Shown here: one piece after another, positions 26,554 to 35,522 of the stretch
How the letters are laid out: each line of letters begins with the position of its first letter
Position numbering within the stretch: the first letter of the stretch is position 1
Source of the DNA: Methanooceanicella nereidis
Lineage (GTDB): Archaea > Halobacteriota > Methanocellia > Methanocellales > Methanocellaceae
Assembly (NCBI RefSeq): GCF_021023085.1
Contig: NZ_PGCK01000001.1
Coordinates: forward strand, 186,001-250,000
Direction of reading: 5' to 3'
DNA: 64,000 nt
The notes under the pieces: model-generated
Told to the model about the DNA's origin: nothing
The model's database searches: none
The model's input: only the letters and a program-made list of their open reading frames with translations
Program-made: the position numbers and the translations under genes

Positions 26554-27225
26554 ATGGAAAAGATGGAGATAATAGAGGCAGAATGCCCTTCATGCAGTCC
26601 GGACGAGCCGGTTGCTCACCTTGTTTTGAAGGAAAGCGAAGGCAGGGTAAGATGCGAAGAATGCGGCCTCGTACACGTAATACCGGTAAAAAAGCAGAGA
26701 TTTGTTAAGCTAAAGGTCATCGTTAGCAGACAGGATAAATCATCGGTACAGGAGACAGAGGTCGACGCGGATGAATACCTGCATGCAGGCGACGAGTTTG
26801 TCGTGGACACGGGCGAGGAGATCAGCGGCGTACGTATCCAGTCCCTGGAACTAAAAACCAGTAAGAGAGTGGAAAAAGCGAAGCCCGAAGAGGTGCTCAC
26901 CATTTGGGCCAGGGCCATAGACGAGGTCATTGTAAAAATTGCCGTACAGAAGCACGAAATAACCGAGTCGCTCGATTATAAGGTTAACGGGGATTACGAG
27001 TTCACGATAGGCGATACGATAAAAGTGAAGGGATATGAGGTCAAGATATCCTACATAAAGATAAGGGATGGCGCCCTGATGAAGAGGGAAGGCGCTACAG
27101 CCAAGGCAAAGGATATTAAAAGAATATATTCAAAGATAGTATCGGAAAGCAAGTTCGGCTCGAGAAAAGGAGTAAGAGGAGGAAGAAAGATATCGGGCTC
27201 AATGAGATCGTCGCGCGAGACCTGA
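26554..27225 (+). CDS. HVO_0476 family zinc finger protein
   Basis: 223 residues. An N-terminal zinc ribbon carries CPSC and CEEC (residues ~11-38). A central beta-rich domain follows with DADEYLHAGDEFVVDTG and IWARAIDEVIVKIAVQK, and then a basic tail (RKGVRGGRKISGSMRSS). The family is widespread in euryarchaea. Nucleic-acid or ribosome binding is plausible but unproven. The gene overlaps the start region of the Pcm gene, which is read in another frame. Confidence 0.8.
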   Translation: MEKMEIIEAECPSCSPDEPVAHLVLKESEGRVRCEECGLVHVIPVKKQRFVKLKVIVSRQDKSSVQETEVDADEYLHAGDEFVVDTGEEISGVRIQSLELKTSKRVEKAKPEEVLTIWARAIDEVIVKIAVQKHEITESLDYKVNGDYEFTIGDTIKVKGYEVKISYIKIRDGALMKREGATAKAKDIKRIYSKIVSESKFGSRKGVRGGRKISGSMRSSRET

Positions 27226-27860
27226 GAAAAGACCTAATATCGAGATTAGGCTTCGAAGGCATTAGCAGCAGGGTACTCGATGCCATCGAAGCTGTCCCCA
27301 GGCACAAGTTCGTGCCGGAGGATGAGGAAGAACTAGCTTATTATGATACGCCCCTGTCGATCGGTGACGGACAGACGATATCGGCTCCCAGCATGGTCGC
27401 TGTGATGTGCGACGTACTGGACATACGCGAAGGCATGAAAGTCCTGGAAGTGGGAACAGGCCTGGGGTACCATTCCGCCGTGATGTCATTGCTGGCGAAG
27501 CCGGGGAAGATATACACCGTCGAAAGATTTGCTGACCTTGCCGAAAGAGCCAGGTCGATACTCGGCGAACTGGGCTATGATAACGTTGAAGTTTTCGTAT
27601 CGGACGGGAGCGAAGGGCTCGCGCAATTCGCCCCTTATGACAGGATAAGCGTGGCATGTGCCGCGCCGAAGGTCCCCGAGCCGCTTATAGAACAGTTAAA
27701 AGAAAATGGAAAAATGGTCATACCCGTAGGCAAATACACCCAGGAGCTCGTGCTTGTCGAAAAGATAGAGGGCAAAGTGCGCATGCATGACAGGGGCGGG
27801 GTGGCTTTTGTGCCAATGGTGGGTAAATACGGTTTTAAGGAAAGGGGAAGATACATTTAG
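27192..27860 (+). CDS. pcm: Protein-L-isoaspartate O-methyltransferase, start codon unclear
   Basis: SAM-dependent repair methyltransferase that converts isoaspartyl residues. Conserved blocks are VPRHKFVPED, TPLSIGDGQTISAPSMVA, VLEVGTGLGYHSAV, PYDRISVACAAPKVPEPL and the C-terminal FVPMVGKYGF. The first canonical start (GTG 27312) would remove the conserved N-terminal helix that reads RKDLISRLGFEGISSRVLDA, encoded in an open frame upstream. A GAGGAGG site (27176-27182) stands before an in-frame ATC at 27192. CTG at 27222 is another option. I mark 27192 as the likely start. Confidence 0.85.
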   Translation: MGLNEIVARDLRKDLISRLGFEGISSRVLDAIEAVPRHKFVPEDEEELAYYDTPLSIGDGQTISAPSMVAVMCDVLDIREGMKVLEVGTGLGYHSAVMSLLAKPGKIYTVERFADLAERARSILGELGYDNVEVFVSDGSEGLAQFAPYDRISVACAAPKVPEPLIEQLKENGKMVIPVGKYTQELVLVEKIEGKVRMHDRGGVAFVPMVGKYGFKERGRYI

Positions 27861-27975
27861 CCCCGTCCGCAGATAGGGTTTAACTGGCATTGGCAAGCCA
27901 AATAATCCCAAAACTAATTAGATAAATTATTTCTTAATCAACTGACATAACTTCAATTATTAACTCGTGGTGACG

Positions 27976-28476
27976 ATGGAGTTAGATCTTTTCTACACGG
28001 CCGGAAGCGAACAATTTAAAAATATCGTAACGGATAAGCTTCGCAGGGTTTTCAAGGGCCTTAATGTAAAAGATAAGGGAAAGCTTGAGGTGTTCGATAA
28101 GGCGTGGGAGCCGGACAGAAGGCAATTCGATGCGTATACGCTGCTGGACTACACCATAAGATGCATGACTTCAGACTATGCGCTCTGGGTCGTCGATGAG
28201 GATATTTATTGCGAGAACGTAAATTTTGTGTTCGGCCTGGCGATGTATAATATCGCGGGTGTCGTCTCGATCTTCAGGCTGGACTCGCCGGAGATGGTGG
28301 CAAAAGAGGCCATACATGAAGTCGGACATATATTAGGCCTCAGGCATTGTAAAAACAGATGCGTGATGCAATTTTCCAACACCCTTGAAGAGGCGCGTAA
28401 AAAGCCGGATACATTATGCTCAAAGTGCCATTCTATTTTGAACCGTAAGATAATTGAGACAGGTCAGATAATGTAA
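27976..28476 (+). CDS. amzA: Archaemetzincin family metalloprotease
   Basis: 166 residues. The zinc motif HEVGHILGLRHC continues into CKNRCVMQFSN and ends with the CSKCH pair, matching the archaemetzincin pattern of a catalytic zinc plus a structural zinc bound by four cysteines. These are small cytosolic peptidases of unsettled substrate. The ATG at 27976 follows a GGTG site. Two upstream GTG codons are alternatives. Followed closely by the DUF123 gene. Confidence 0.9.
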   Translation: MELDLFYTAGSEQFKNIVTDKLRRVFKGLNVKDKGKLEVFDKAWEPDRRQFDAYTLLDYTIRCMTSDYALWVVDEDIYCENVNFVFGLAMYNIAGVVSIFRLDSPEMVAKEAIHEVGHILGLRHCKNRCVMQFSNTLEEARKKPDTLCSKCHSILNRKIIETGQIM

Positions 28477-28491
28477 GACCGGGTATTTACT

Positions 28492-28893
28492 GTGGAAGGC
28501 CGTGGCACGTATACGCTAATCATGCATTTGAAGAAAGGCCAAAAGCTTAAGGTGGGCGCTATAGGCGACATCTACTTTGACGAAGGCTATTATGCATATA
28601 CAGGGTCTGCCCTTGGCAGGTCTGGATATGCGAGGGTGCGAAGGCACCTGAACGTGGCATCCGGCAAGAACGCCACAAGAAGATGGCACATTGACTATTT
28701 ATTACCATACGTCGAGGTTATCGACATAATAACTTCGCCAAGGCCGGAATGTAGCGTGGCGGAAAGCATTGACGGAGTGCTTTCAAGGATATCCGGTTTC
28801 GGCTGCAGCGATTGTAAATGTCTTTCCCACCTGCATTTTTCCAATGACATGGATGTAATGATGAGAGTCGTCAGGGAATCTCATCGCATATAA
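28492..28893 (+). CDS. GIY-YIG-like nuclease family protein (DUF123)
   Basis: 133 residues starting at a GTG 15 bases after the archaemetzincin stop. GTYTLIMHLKKGQKLKVGAIGD and then GYYAYTGSALGRSGYARVRRHL (quoted in parts) plus RRWHIDYLLPYVEV match DUF123, a family related to GIY-YIG endonucleases. A CSDCKC cluster near the end may bind metal. DNA repair or endonuclease III-linked function is proposed for relatives. Confidence 0.8.
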   Translation: MEGRGTYTLIMHLKKGQKLKVGAIGDIYFDEGYYAYTGSALGRSGYARVRRHLNVASGKNATRRWHIDYLLPYVEVIDIITSPRPECSVAESIDGVLSRISGFGCSDCKCLSHLHFSNDMDVMMRVVRESHRI

Positions 28894-29010
28894 GAAGGAT
28901 AATTAAATTATTTTTTTATTATAAAATTTATTTAGTTTAGCTATTGCTTAATAAAATATTATTTATTTGAAAGATAAAATATGAAATATTCTATTAACAA
29001 TTAAAGAAAA

Positions 29011-29019
29011 ATTTATATA
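29011..29019 (+). promoter_or_regulatory. TATA box with BRE-like purines
   Basis: ATTTATATA preceded by AAAGAAAA, a textbook archaeal BRE/TATA. It lies 60-70 bases before the response-regulator start, predicting a leader of about 40 bases. Confidence 0.5.
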
Positions 29020-29080
29020 GATATAATTCCTTGTATATTCATGTCAGCGATTTTCAGTCATGCGACAAAGGGGCAAGGTC

Positions 29081-29455
29081 ATGGAATCCAAAGGCAACAT
29101 AGCGATCATTGAGGACAATATTGAGCTACAATTCCTGTACAAAATGGTGCTAGAATCAGAAGGTTATACAGTCGCATATACAGCAAGGAACGGGGAAAAA
29201 GCGCTGGAAGAATATAAGAGATGCGCCCACAGGCCGGATCTTTTTATCATCGACAACAGGCTTTATAACTCGTCCGGAATGGACACTGCGAAAGACATTC
29301 AGAAAATTGACCCTAAAGCCAGGTTTTTATTTGCTACGGTGGACAGGAACCTTGACGGTAGAATGGAAGGCGTTAATGCCATCGGAGTGCTTTATAAGCC
29401 ATTCTCTATGCGTAAATTGACCAACACGATACACAGTGCAATGGAAACCAGGTAA
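29081..29455 (+). CDS. Single-domain response regulator (CheY-like)
   Basis: 124 residues, a lone receiver domain. The acidic pocket is IIEDN, the phospho-acceptor aspartate is in DLFIIDNRL, the switch threonine in FATVD, and the conserved lysine in LYKPFS. It has no output domain, so it must act through a partner. The ATG at 29081 is chosen over an earlier in-frame ATG since GGGGCAAGG lies just upstream. No kinase gene is adjacent. Confidence 0.88.
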   Translation: MESKGNIAIIEDNIELQFLYKMVLESEGYTVAYTARNGEKALEEYKRCAHRPDLFIIDNRLYNSSGMDTAKDIQKIDPKARFLFATVDRNLDGRMEGVNAIGVLYKPFSMRKLTNTIHSAMETR

Positions 29456-29672
29456 ATAGATAGCAAGCGATCAATATCATTAACCATCCATGGGCCGTAT
29501 CAAGCGGATATTACATAATTTATTTTTTATTTTTTTCAACGGGCTTTATTATCAATACCACATCATTAAGGAAAATTTCTAAGATCATCGATTTGTAGAA
29601 TGACACGAATACATTTATATTAAATATTAATTAAATTAATAAATATACGCTTGATATGCGGGTGTAGCGATC

Positions 29673-30167
29673 ATGAATGAGCTCTACGTAATTAGACATG
29701 GCATAGCAGAGATGATATCCCCGGCAGGCGGCGGCGATGAATCCAGAGAGCTGACAAAAAAAGGCAGGGAAAAGGTCAGGCTCATATCAAAGACACTTAA
29801 GGACCGGGAGATATTTTTTGACAGGATAGTCTCCAGCCCCCTGACGCGGGCCGTTCAGACGGCAGAGATCGTGAGCCGGTATTGCTCGGACCGGGAGGAG
29901 ATAGCTTTGACAGATTACTTAAAGCCGGGAAGCAGTTATGAGGACCTGATCGAATACCTGAACAGGACCGAAGGCGCGGAAAAAGTAGCCATAGTCGGGC
30001 ATGAGCCGTTCCTCAGCGGTTTCATATCGTATTGCCTTTCCAGGAGCAAGAGCTCTTTCGTGGAGATGAAAAAGAGCGGTGTCGCATTGCTTGAGATCGA
30101 TGGAATGATCATACCGGGAAAGGCTAAATTGTTATGGCTTATGGGCCCGAAACAGTTCATGGACTGA
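29673..30167 (+). CDS. sixA: Phosphohistidine phosphatase SixA-like
   Basis: 164 residues of the histidine phosphatase (RHG) superfamily: VIRHGIAEM at the N-terminus, SSPLTRAVQTAE and IVGHEPFLSGF. SixA removes phosphate from histidine of phosphotransfer proteins. The gene is the first of a co-directional series with the Ppx/GppA phosphatase and two thymidylate-kinase-like proteins, suggesting a phosphate or polyphosphate theme. Confidence 0.87.
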   Translation: MNELYVIRHGIAEMISPAGGGDESRELTKKGREKVRLISKTLKDREIFFDRIVSSPLTRAVQTAEIVSRYCSDREEIALTDYLKPGSSYEDLIEYLNRTEGAEKVAIVGHEPFLSGFISYCLSRSKSSFVEMKKSGVALLEIDGMIIPGKAKLLWLMGPKQFMD

Positions 30168-30342
30168 AAATGATAAAGCTACTTAAAAGCCTTAACGGAA
30201 ATGCTATTTTAAATATAGTCATTGTATGATATGCAGGCATTATCTAAAATAGATGGCAGATAACACATAATACCATAAACAATAATATTTATTATCACAT
30301 TCTTGTAGAAGCCTATAGCCTGAACTTTTATCATCAACGCCC

Positions 30343-31863
30343 ATGACAGAAAAACAAGCCATCATCGACCTGGGGTCGAATACGACCCGCATGCTCATTG
30401 TTGAAGTGCTGGATAGCGGCGCTTATCGCCTGGTGGAAGAATCAAAGGAGAATATCAGGCTCGCCGAGAACCTGATGCCGGACGGGATCATTAAGCCGGC
30501 AGCCATTAACAGAGCGGTAAAAGCCGTGAAGATCTTCAAGAACATTTGCGAATACCAGAACGTTGACAGGATCATAGCGATGGCGACGGCGGCGGTAAGA
30601 GAGTCGAATAACCAGAGCTATGTGCTGGATATGATCAAGGCAGAAACAGGCATCGAATTCAAGGTCCTATCTCGCCAGGAAGAATCGTATATGGGCTACC
30701 TGGGCGTGATCAATACGATCGACATCAAAAACGGCATCATACTTGACCTTGGCGGGGGCAGCATGGAGATCACAGCCATCAGGGATAGGAGGCCGGTAGA
30801 ATTCACGAGCCTTCCTTTCGGTGCTTTAACGCTGACGGAAAGGTTCCTTGACATTAATAAGCCGTCTGACTCCCAGTTTAACGACCTTTCGAGCTTTCTT
30901 ATGAATAACTTCAGGCATGTACCATGGTTAAACTCGTATACGGGATACGAGCTTGTGGGAGTCGGAGGGACCGTAAGGACGATAGCAAAGATCCACCAGC
31001 GGGCCATAGATTACCCGTTCGACGACCTTCATAACTATGTCATATCGCCTCAGGAAATATCAGTGATCTTTACCAGGCTTAAAAAGACGGGTTTAAACGA
31101 GAGGATGGACGTTCCGGGGCTTTCAAGGGACAGAGCGGACATCATAATGGGCGGCATATGTGCGATAAACACTTTGATAAGGTATCTGAAGGTCTCCAGT
31201 GTACGCGTATCATCTCACGGGCTCAGGGATGGCATATTTTTCAACCATTTCCTGAAAGAGCCTGTCGTAAATGATGTGACAGAGTTCAGCGTAGATAACC
31301 TCTCAAAGCTCTACGGGCTTGATCGCGCTCATTCCCAAAGAGTGTACGGGCTTTCGAAAAGCGTCTTTGAAAATCTAAAACCCGTACATGACCTTCCGGA
31401 AAGCTGCCTGAAGATCCTGTGGGCAGCGTCGATGCTGCATGCATCCGGGTACTATTATGATTTTCAGAACCGCTTCAACAATACGTTCTATAATATTCGC
31501 AACAGCAGGATATTCGGGTTCAGCCATATGGATACGTACAAGACAGCCCTTGTAGCCGCATACTATGGTGCCGGAGGGGTAAAGAACCGTTCAGCCGTGC
31601 TTGATATGATATTGAACAAGGACGAGAACAAAGCGCTAAAGAAGCTTGGCGTGATCCTGGCCCTTTCGGACAGCCTTGACAGAAGTAAAAGAGGCAGGGT
31701 CACTGGCGTCAATTTTGAGACATCAAGGAATAAAGTAACGATGGAGCCGATATTCAGCGGAGATATCTCTGTGGAGCTTGATACGGCTTCGAATGTTATC
31801 CCCTACTTTAAGAAAGCATTCGAATGTGAGCTTATAATAAAAGGCTGTAACAACAGCCCATAA
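30343..31863 (+). CDS. ppx: Exopolyphosphatase / guanosine pentaphosphate phosphohydrolase (Ppx/GppA)
   Basis: 506 residues. The actin-like ATPase fold has phosphate 1 loop DLGSNTTRMLIVEV, the catalytic region TAAVRESNN, and phosphate 2 loop DLGGGSMEIT. The C-terminal ~200 residues form the HD-like domain that gives bacterial Ppx processivity (hydrolytic HD residues are not obvious). It splits terminal phosphates off inorganic polyphosphate. It lies between SixA and two kinase-like genes on the same strand. Confidence 0.9.
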   Translation: MTEKQAIIDLGSNTTRMLIVEVLDSGAYRLVEESKENIRLAENLMPDGIIKPAAINRAVKAVKIFKNICEYQNVDRIIAMATAAVRESNNQSYVLDMIKAETGIEFKVLSRQEESYMGYLGVINTIDIKNGIILDLGGGSMEITAIRDRRPVEFTSLPFGALTLTERFLDINKPSDSQFNDLSSFLMNNFRHVPWLNSYTGYELVGVGGTVRTIAKIHQRAIDYPFDDLHNYVISPQEISVIFTRLKKTGLNERMDVPGLSRDRADIIMGGICAINTLIRYLKVSSVRVSSHGLRDGIFFNHFLKEPVVNDVTEFSVDNLSKLYGLDRAHSQRVYGLSKSVFENLKPVHDLPESCLKILWAASMLHASGYYYDFQNRFNNTFYNIRNSRIFGFSHMDTYKTALVAAYYGAGGVKNRSAVLDMILNKDENKALKKLGVILALSDSLDRSKRGRVTGVNFETSRNKVTMEPIFSGDISVELDTASNVIPYFKKAFECELIIKGCNNSP

Positions 31864-31954
31864 TATATAGAGAGATATATGCGGCGAAATGATTTTTAAA
31901 TGACACCGTAAGCAAGTTTTTATACGAATATCAATCCAATATTAAGTGATCTTA

Positions 31955-32692
31955 ATGAAGAAAGTTCGTGGACTTGGACTTAAAAAAAGTTATCCTGGCA
32001 AATTATTTATCGTCGAGGGCTGTGACGGCTCGGGTAAAAGCACACAGCTGTACCTATTAAAAAAATGGCTTGAAAGCGAAGGCTATTATGTCTTCTTTTC
32101 GGAATGGAACTCATCGGACCTTTTAAAGAAATATACGAAGAAAGCAAAGCGTAAGAACCTTCTTACGCCCACTACGTTCAGTCTCATTCATGCATGCGAT
32201 TTTGCCGACAGGTATGAAAAACTTATACTCCCGCATCTTCGCGCCGGCCACATCGTGCTTGCGGACAGGTATGTGTATACGGCATATGCCCGTGACATAG
32301 CACGCGGATGCGACCCCGAATGGTGCAGGAACCTTTATGATTTTGCGTTAAAGCCGACGATAGGGTTTTACTTTAAAGCCCCTCTGGACGTATCGTTAAG
32401 CCGCATACTCACAGGCAGGACCGAGCTAAAATATCACGAGGCAGGTATGGACCTGGGATTATCGAGCGACCCCGTCGAGAGCTTCAAATTATTCCAGGGC
32501 ATCATCAAGCAGCAATATGATAATATGGCCGGTAGAGAAGGTTTCACTGTAATGGACGCGACAAAGACCATCGAAGAGCAGCAGCAGGAGATGCGTAAGA
32601 TCGTGAAAAGATCGCTTGTAGGATATAAGTCGCCTATAAGCTGTGCACAGGGGCTTAGTTCAAGGCTTGTCACCCCGGTGACGGATTATTAG
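31955..32692 (+). CDS. Thymidylate kinase-like P-loop kinase (copy 1)
   Basis: 245 residues. The Walker A is canonical (EGCDGSGKSTQLYLL), with the ADRYVYTAYARD motif near 110 as in dTMP kinases. The LID region is replaced by GLSSDPVESFKLFQ, unlike ordinary Tmk. The protein is longer than typical Tmk (~205). Because it sits right after Ppx, a polyphosphate-linked nucleotide kinase role is conceivable. The start is the ATG at 31955. A GTG three codons earlier is possible. Confidence 0.75.
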   Translation: MKKVRGLGLKKSYPGKLFIVEGCDGSGKSTQLYLLKKWLESEGYYVFFSEWNSSDLLKKYTKKAKRKNLLTPTTFSLIHACDFADRYEKLILPHLRAGHIVLADRYVYTAYARDIARGCDPEWCRNLYDFALKPTIGFYFKAPLDVSLSRILTGRTELKYHEAGMDLGLSSDPVESFKLFQGIIKQQYDNMAGREGFTVMDATKTIEEQQQEMRKIVKRSLVGYKSPISCAQGLSSRLVTPVTDY

Positions 32693-32702
32693 GAGCGGTG
32701 AG

Positions 32703-33437
32703 ATGACGGATAATCTATTTTACGGCACAGGCCTGCCATACCTGAAGCTTAACAAAAAGCATCTGAGCGGAAAGCTCATAGTCATTGAGGGCGCGGACTG
32801 TTCGGGCAGATCGACACAGATCGCCCTGCTAAAAGAGTACCTGGAAGCCAGCGGGCACGGCGTACTGGATACAGGACTGCGGCGCTCAGGCCTTGTAGGC
32901 GAAGCCATAGAAGAGGCAAAAGGCGGCAATACGCTGGGCAAGACTACGCTCAGCCTGATGTATGCGACTGATTTCGCCGACCAGCTGGAAAACAAGATCA
33001 TACCTGCTTTAAAAGCAGGGTTCATAGTGCTGGCGGACAGGTATATATTTACGCTGATGGTCAGAGACCTGGTAAGAGGGGCGGACAAAGAGTGGCTGCA
33101 GGAGCTTTTCAGCTTTGCCCTTGTACCGGATAAGATATTCTATATGAATGTCGACCCCGAGACCCTCCTTCATCGCGCGCTGCTAAAATACGGCCAGCTG
33201 GACTACTGGGAATCAGGCATGGACGTTTGCCTGTCGAGCGACATGTTCGAGAGCTTCACCAAGTACCAGTCGCAGCTAAAGGACGAGTATGCGACGCTGT
33301 CGCTTGAGTACGGCTTCGATGTGATCGATGGCTCAAGGACCGTTGATGAGATCCAGAAGTACATCCGGGATAGAGTGGATGAACTGCTGGAGAGTAAAAA
33401 AGCGGCCCCTAAGGCGAAGGCAAAAAAAGCTAACTGA
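32703..33437 (+). CDS. Thymidylate kinase-like P-loop protein (copy 2), Walker A lysine replaced
   Basis: 244 residues, clear paralogue of the preceding gene (same YATDFADQLENKI and LADRYIFTLMVRD blocks, same VCLSSDMFESFTKYQ region). The Walker A reads EGADCSGRSTQ: the invariant lysine of GKS is arginine, which normally cripples phosphoryl transfer. The C-terminus is a basic tail (KKAAPKAKAKKAN). It may be a regulatory partner of copy 1. Ribosome binding site GGAGCGGTG and a 10-base gap imply an operon. Confidence 0.72.
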   Translation: MTDNLFYGTGLPYLKLNKKHLSGKLIVIEGADCSGRSTQIALLKEYLEASGHGVLDTGLRRSGLVGEAIEEAKGGNTLGKTTLSLMYATDFADQLENKIIPALKAGFIVLADRYIFTLMVRDLVRGADKEWLQELFSFALVPDKIFYMNVDPETLLHRALLKYGQLDYWESGMDVCLSSDMFESFTKYQSQLKDEYATLSLEYGFDVIDGSRTVDEIQKYIRDRVDELLESKKAAPKAKAKKAN

Positions 33438-33452
33438 ATAAATAAATGAATT

Positions 33453-33480
33453 CCCGGAACATTGATTTCCGGGTTCTCTG
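33453..33480. terminator. Hairpin between convergent genes
   Basis: CCCGGAA (33453-33459) pairs with TTCCGGG (33467-33473), followed on the + strand by TTCTCTGTTTTTATT. It probably ends the Ppx/kinase operon, and may serve the convergent lipoprotein gene as well. Confidence 0.55.
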
Positions 33481-33491
33481 TTTTTATTGCT

Positions 33492-34205
33492 TTAACCGTA
33501 GATCCCGAACATATCCGTCATCGGAGCTGGCCACGACCTTTCAGCTACCACGCAAGACCCGTCCATGATGCCGTGATTGACTATACGGTCATCTATGCAT
33601 TGTTTGACTGTCATGCCTCCTGCGCCATTCAACGGATCGTCATATGTCTTTGTATCCGTCCATTCTTCGCCAGGCCTCAGTGTGATATATTTACCGTTAT
33701 ACTCGATATATGCCGTACCGTCCGCGCCGATATTCTCGACTTTGATCCCTTTACAACTGCAGGGCAGATCGTAAACGTATTCCAGATTGCCGGTATGCGA
33801 ACTTCTTGTCTGTCCGGGATATACGGCATAGATGTCATCCTGTTTCTCGCCAAGGATGACTTTCAGGTTCCCTGTGGCCCCTGTCGAGAATGGCACTTTT
33901 AACATATTTGCCGCCCTATCGTAGGAATATTCCGCCATAATGGGCGTTCTTTCTATTTTACCGTCATATCCTGAGCTATCGGAACATTTTCGGGACATTA
34001 TCGTATGTTCGAGAAATATGAATTTTCCCGGCTCTAATGTAGATATTGCAGGCTTGATATTACCGGTCGAAGGATCTGACATTCCGATGCCGGTTTTTTC
34101 ATTTATGGACTGCTTTATGTCCTGGCCGATACAACATGAAGAAAGCAGGATGCCAGCAGTGATGAGCGAAACAAGCAAAAGCCGGTGCATTGATACATCC
34201 TTCAT
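33492..34205 (-). CDS. Putative lipoprotein
   Basis: 237 residues. The N-terminal signal ends in LLSSCCIGQ, a lipobox-like cleavage site. The remaining domain is beta-rich with paired cysteines (LPCSCKGIKV, RKCSDS, KQCIDDR) that could form disulfides outside the cell. No known family. Ribosome binding site AGGGGG precedes the ATG. Monocistronic. Confidence 0.6.
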   Translation of the reverse strand: MKDVSMHRLLLVSLITAGILLSSCCIGQDIKQSINEKTGIGMSDPSTGNIKPAISTLEPGKFIFLEHTIMSRKCSDSSGYDGKIERTPIMAEYSYDRAANMLKVPFSTGATGNLKVILGEKQDDIYAVYPGQTRSSHTGNLEYVYDLPCSCKGIKVENIGADGTAYIEYNGKYITLRPGEEWTDTKTYDDPLNGAGGMTVKQCIDDRIVNHGIMDGSCVVAERSWPAPMTDMFGIYG

Positions 34206-34835
34206 TGATTCCCCCTGCTAAGATATGTCTTATCATTTAATATTATTATTTTAATAATTTAACAAATAAACGGATAAAAAATGAATATTATGCATATTTT
34301 GAGGTATCGTCCATTGCCCGGACCCCGATACTGAATTAAATATCGCTTGAATAAGATCAGACGGGCTTTGGCCATTATGGGCCTGGACCTGTAGTGTATG
34401 AGTATATGGGATATACTACGCTAAATGCAAATTATGAAAAATATCAGCATTCGATGCCACGCATGTTACATAGTCTTTTGAGCCCCCCGACATAAAGACT
34501 ATGTAACATAAAATATTGTTATATTTTCTTGTATATACGTTTATTGGTCTTTTTGAAATTTTGCATATAAAAGTATTAATCAGTTTAATATCGTCAAATA
34601 AAATGATATATTACCAACCTGTTAATGTACAATGGTATAGGATCCAATAGATAATATCCGGTCCGTTTTAAGCTATCGATCGGCCAAACTGCCCTGAAGA
34701 GAATTAGCAAAAAAGAGCGTTGATAAGCGGCTTCTTTATGTCTTTAATCGATTTTAAATGTCCCTCTTTCGTTATATTTTCCGATAATACATAAATCGAC
34801 AAGTCACATTTATTAAATCATAGGGGGGATGGAGT
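34206..34835. other. Long divergent intergenic region
   Basis: About 630 AT-rich bases. Apart from the strong hairpin at 34463-34509 (listed separately) and promoter-like A/T runs near 34240-34270 and 34780-34810, I see no gene. Confidence 0.35.
34463..34509. repeat. 16-bp perfect inverted repeat, possible small RNA or terminator
   Basis: ATGTTACATAGTCTTT (34463-34478) and AAAGACTATGTAACAT (34494-34509) form a perfect stem around a loop containing GAGCCCCCCGAC. An A/T-rich run follows on both sides. It lies free in a long intergenic region. Confidence 0.55.
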
Positions 34836-35201
34836 ATGTTTAAGGTTAGAAGACGCTGGATAGCTTTAGCGCTTATCATGGCCGTTATAGCCATGGCCCT
34901 GCCGGCAGGAGCCTATATGACACCGATACAGTACGGCTTCCCGAACGTTTTTCAGGACTCTGAGTCCACATATTTCTGCAGGGACACCGCAGAAGCCAAC
35001 GAGTTTGAGTTCGTGGACATCAACTGGGGTGGAGGAGCGCCGTTTTATGGAGGGCGCGGGTTCTCGTTCCCGTCCATAACTCAGGTCAGCAGCAGATCAC
35101 AGGTAATGACTCATACCGAGTTCGCGCATACCCGTGAGACCACTGCCATAGGTTATCCGTTCTTAGGGATAGGAGGATGCCCGATACCCGGGCTATATTA
35201 G
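34836..35201 (+). CDS. Small exported protein, unknown function
   Basis: 121 residues. A signal peptide covers residues 1-27 (RRRWIALALIMAVIAMALPA then GAYM). The mature part is glycine/phenylalanine-rich with two widely separated cysteines (TYFCRD and GGCPIPG). No family recognised. A GGGGGGAT ribosome binding site precedes the ATG, and a terminator-like hairpin follows. Confidence 0.55.
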   Translation: MFKVRRRWIALALIMAVIAMALPAGAYMTPIQYGFPNVFQDSESTYFCRDTAEANEFEFVDINWGGGAPFYGGRGFSFPSITQVSSRSQVMTHTEFAHTRETTAIGYPFLGIGGCPIPGLY

Positions 35202-35231
35202 ATAACCGCGATATAGGCGGAGAGAACCAGA

Positions 35232-35259
35232 GATAGGGGGGACACCACCCCCTCTATCC
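35232..35259 (+). terminator. G/C hairpin after the small exported protein gene
   Basis: GATAGGGGGG (from 35232) faces ACCCCCTCTATC (to 35259) with a short loop and one bulge. It directly follows the stop codon region of the exported protein gene. Confidence 0.5.
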
Positions 35260-35522
35260 ATAGTATTAATGTTCTTTCAAAAAACCGTTTTAAGTTCGAG
35301 ACCGGATAAGTAGTTTTGAGAACTATCGAATTTTAAAAAATTTGAGCAACATGGCAATCACTGATCAAACTATCCGAATGCCATGTCGGTCGCTTTAAGA
35401 TTTCCGGTCCTACTGTAAAGCGATTTTCTGCACATTATCATTTCTGCCATGTAAAATGATTTTATAGCTTATAGACATATACTGATACTAATCTAGTAAC
35501 CATTTAAGGCGGACTGAACATA

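Noticed and set aside
31955-33437. Polyphosphate kinase 2 genes
   Set aside because: The PPK2 signature residues are not visible; the ADRY motif and overall pattern fit thymidylate kinase better.
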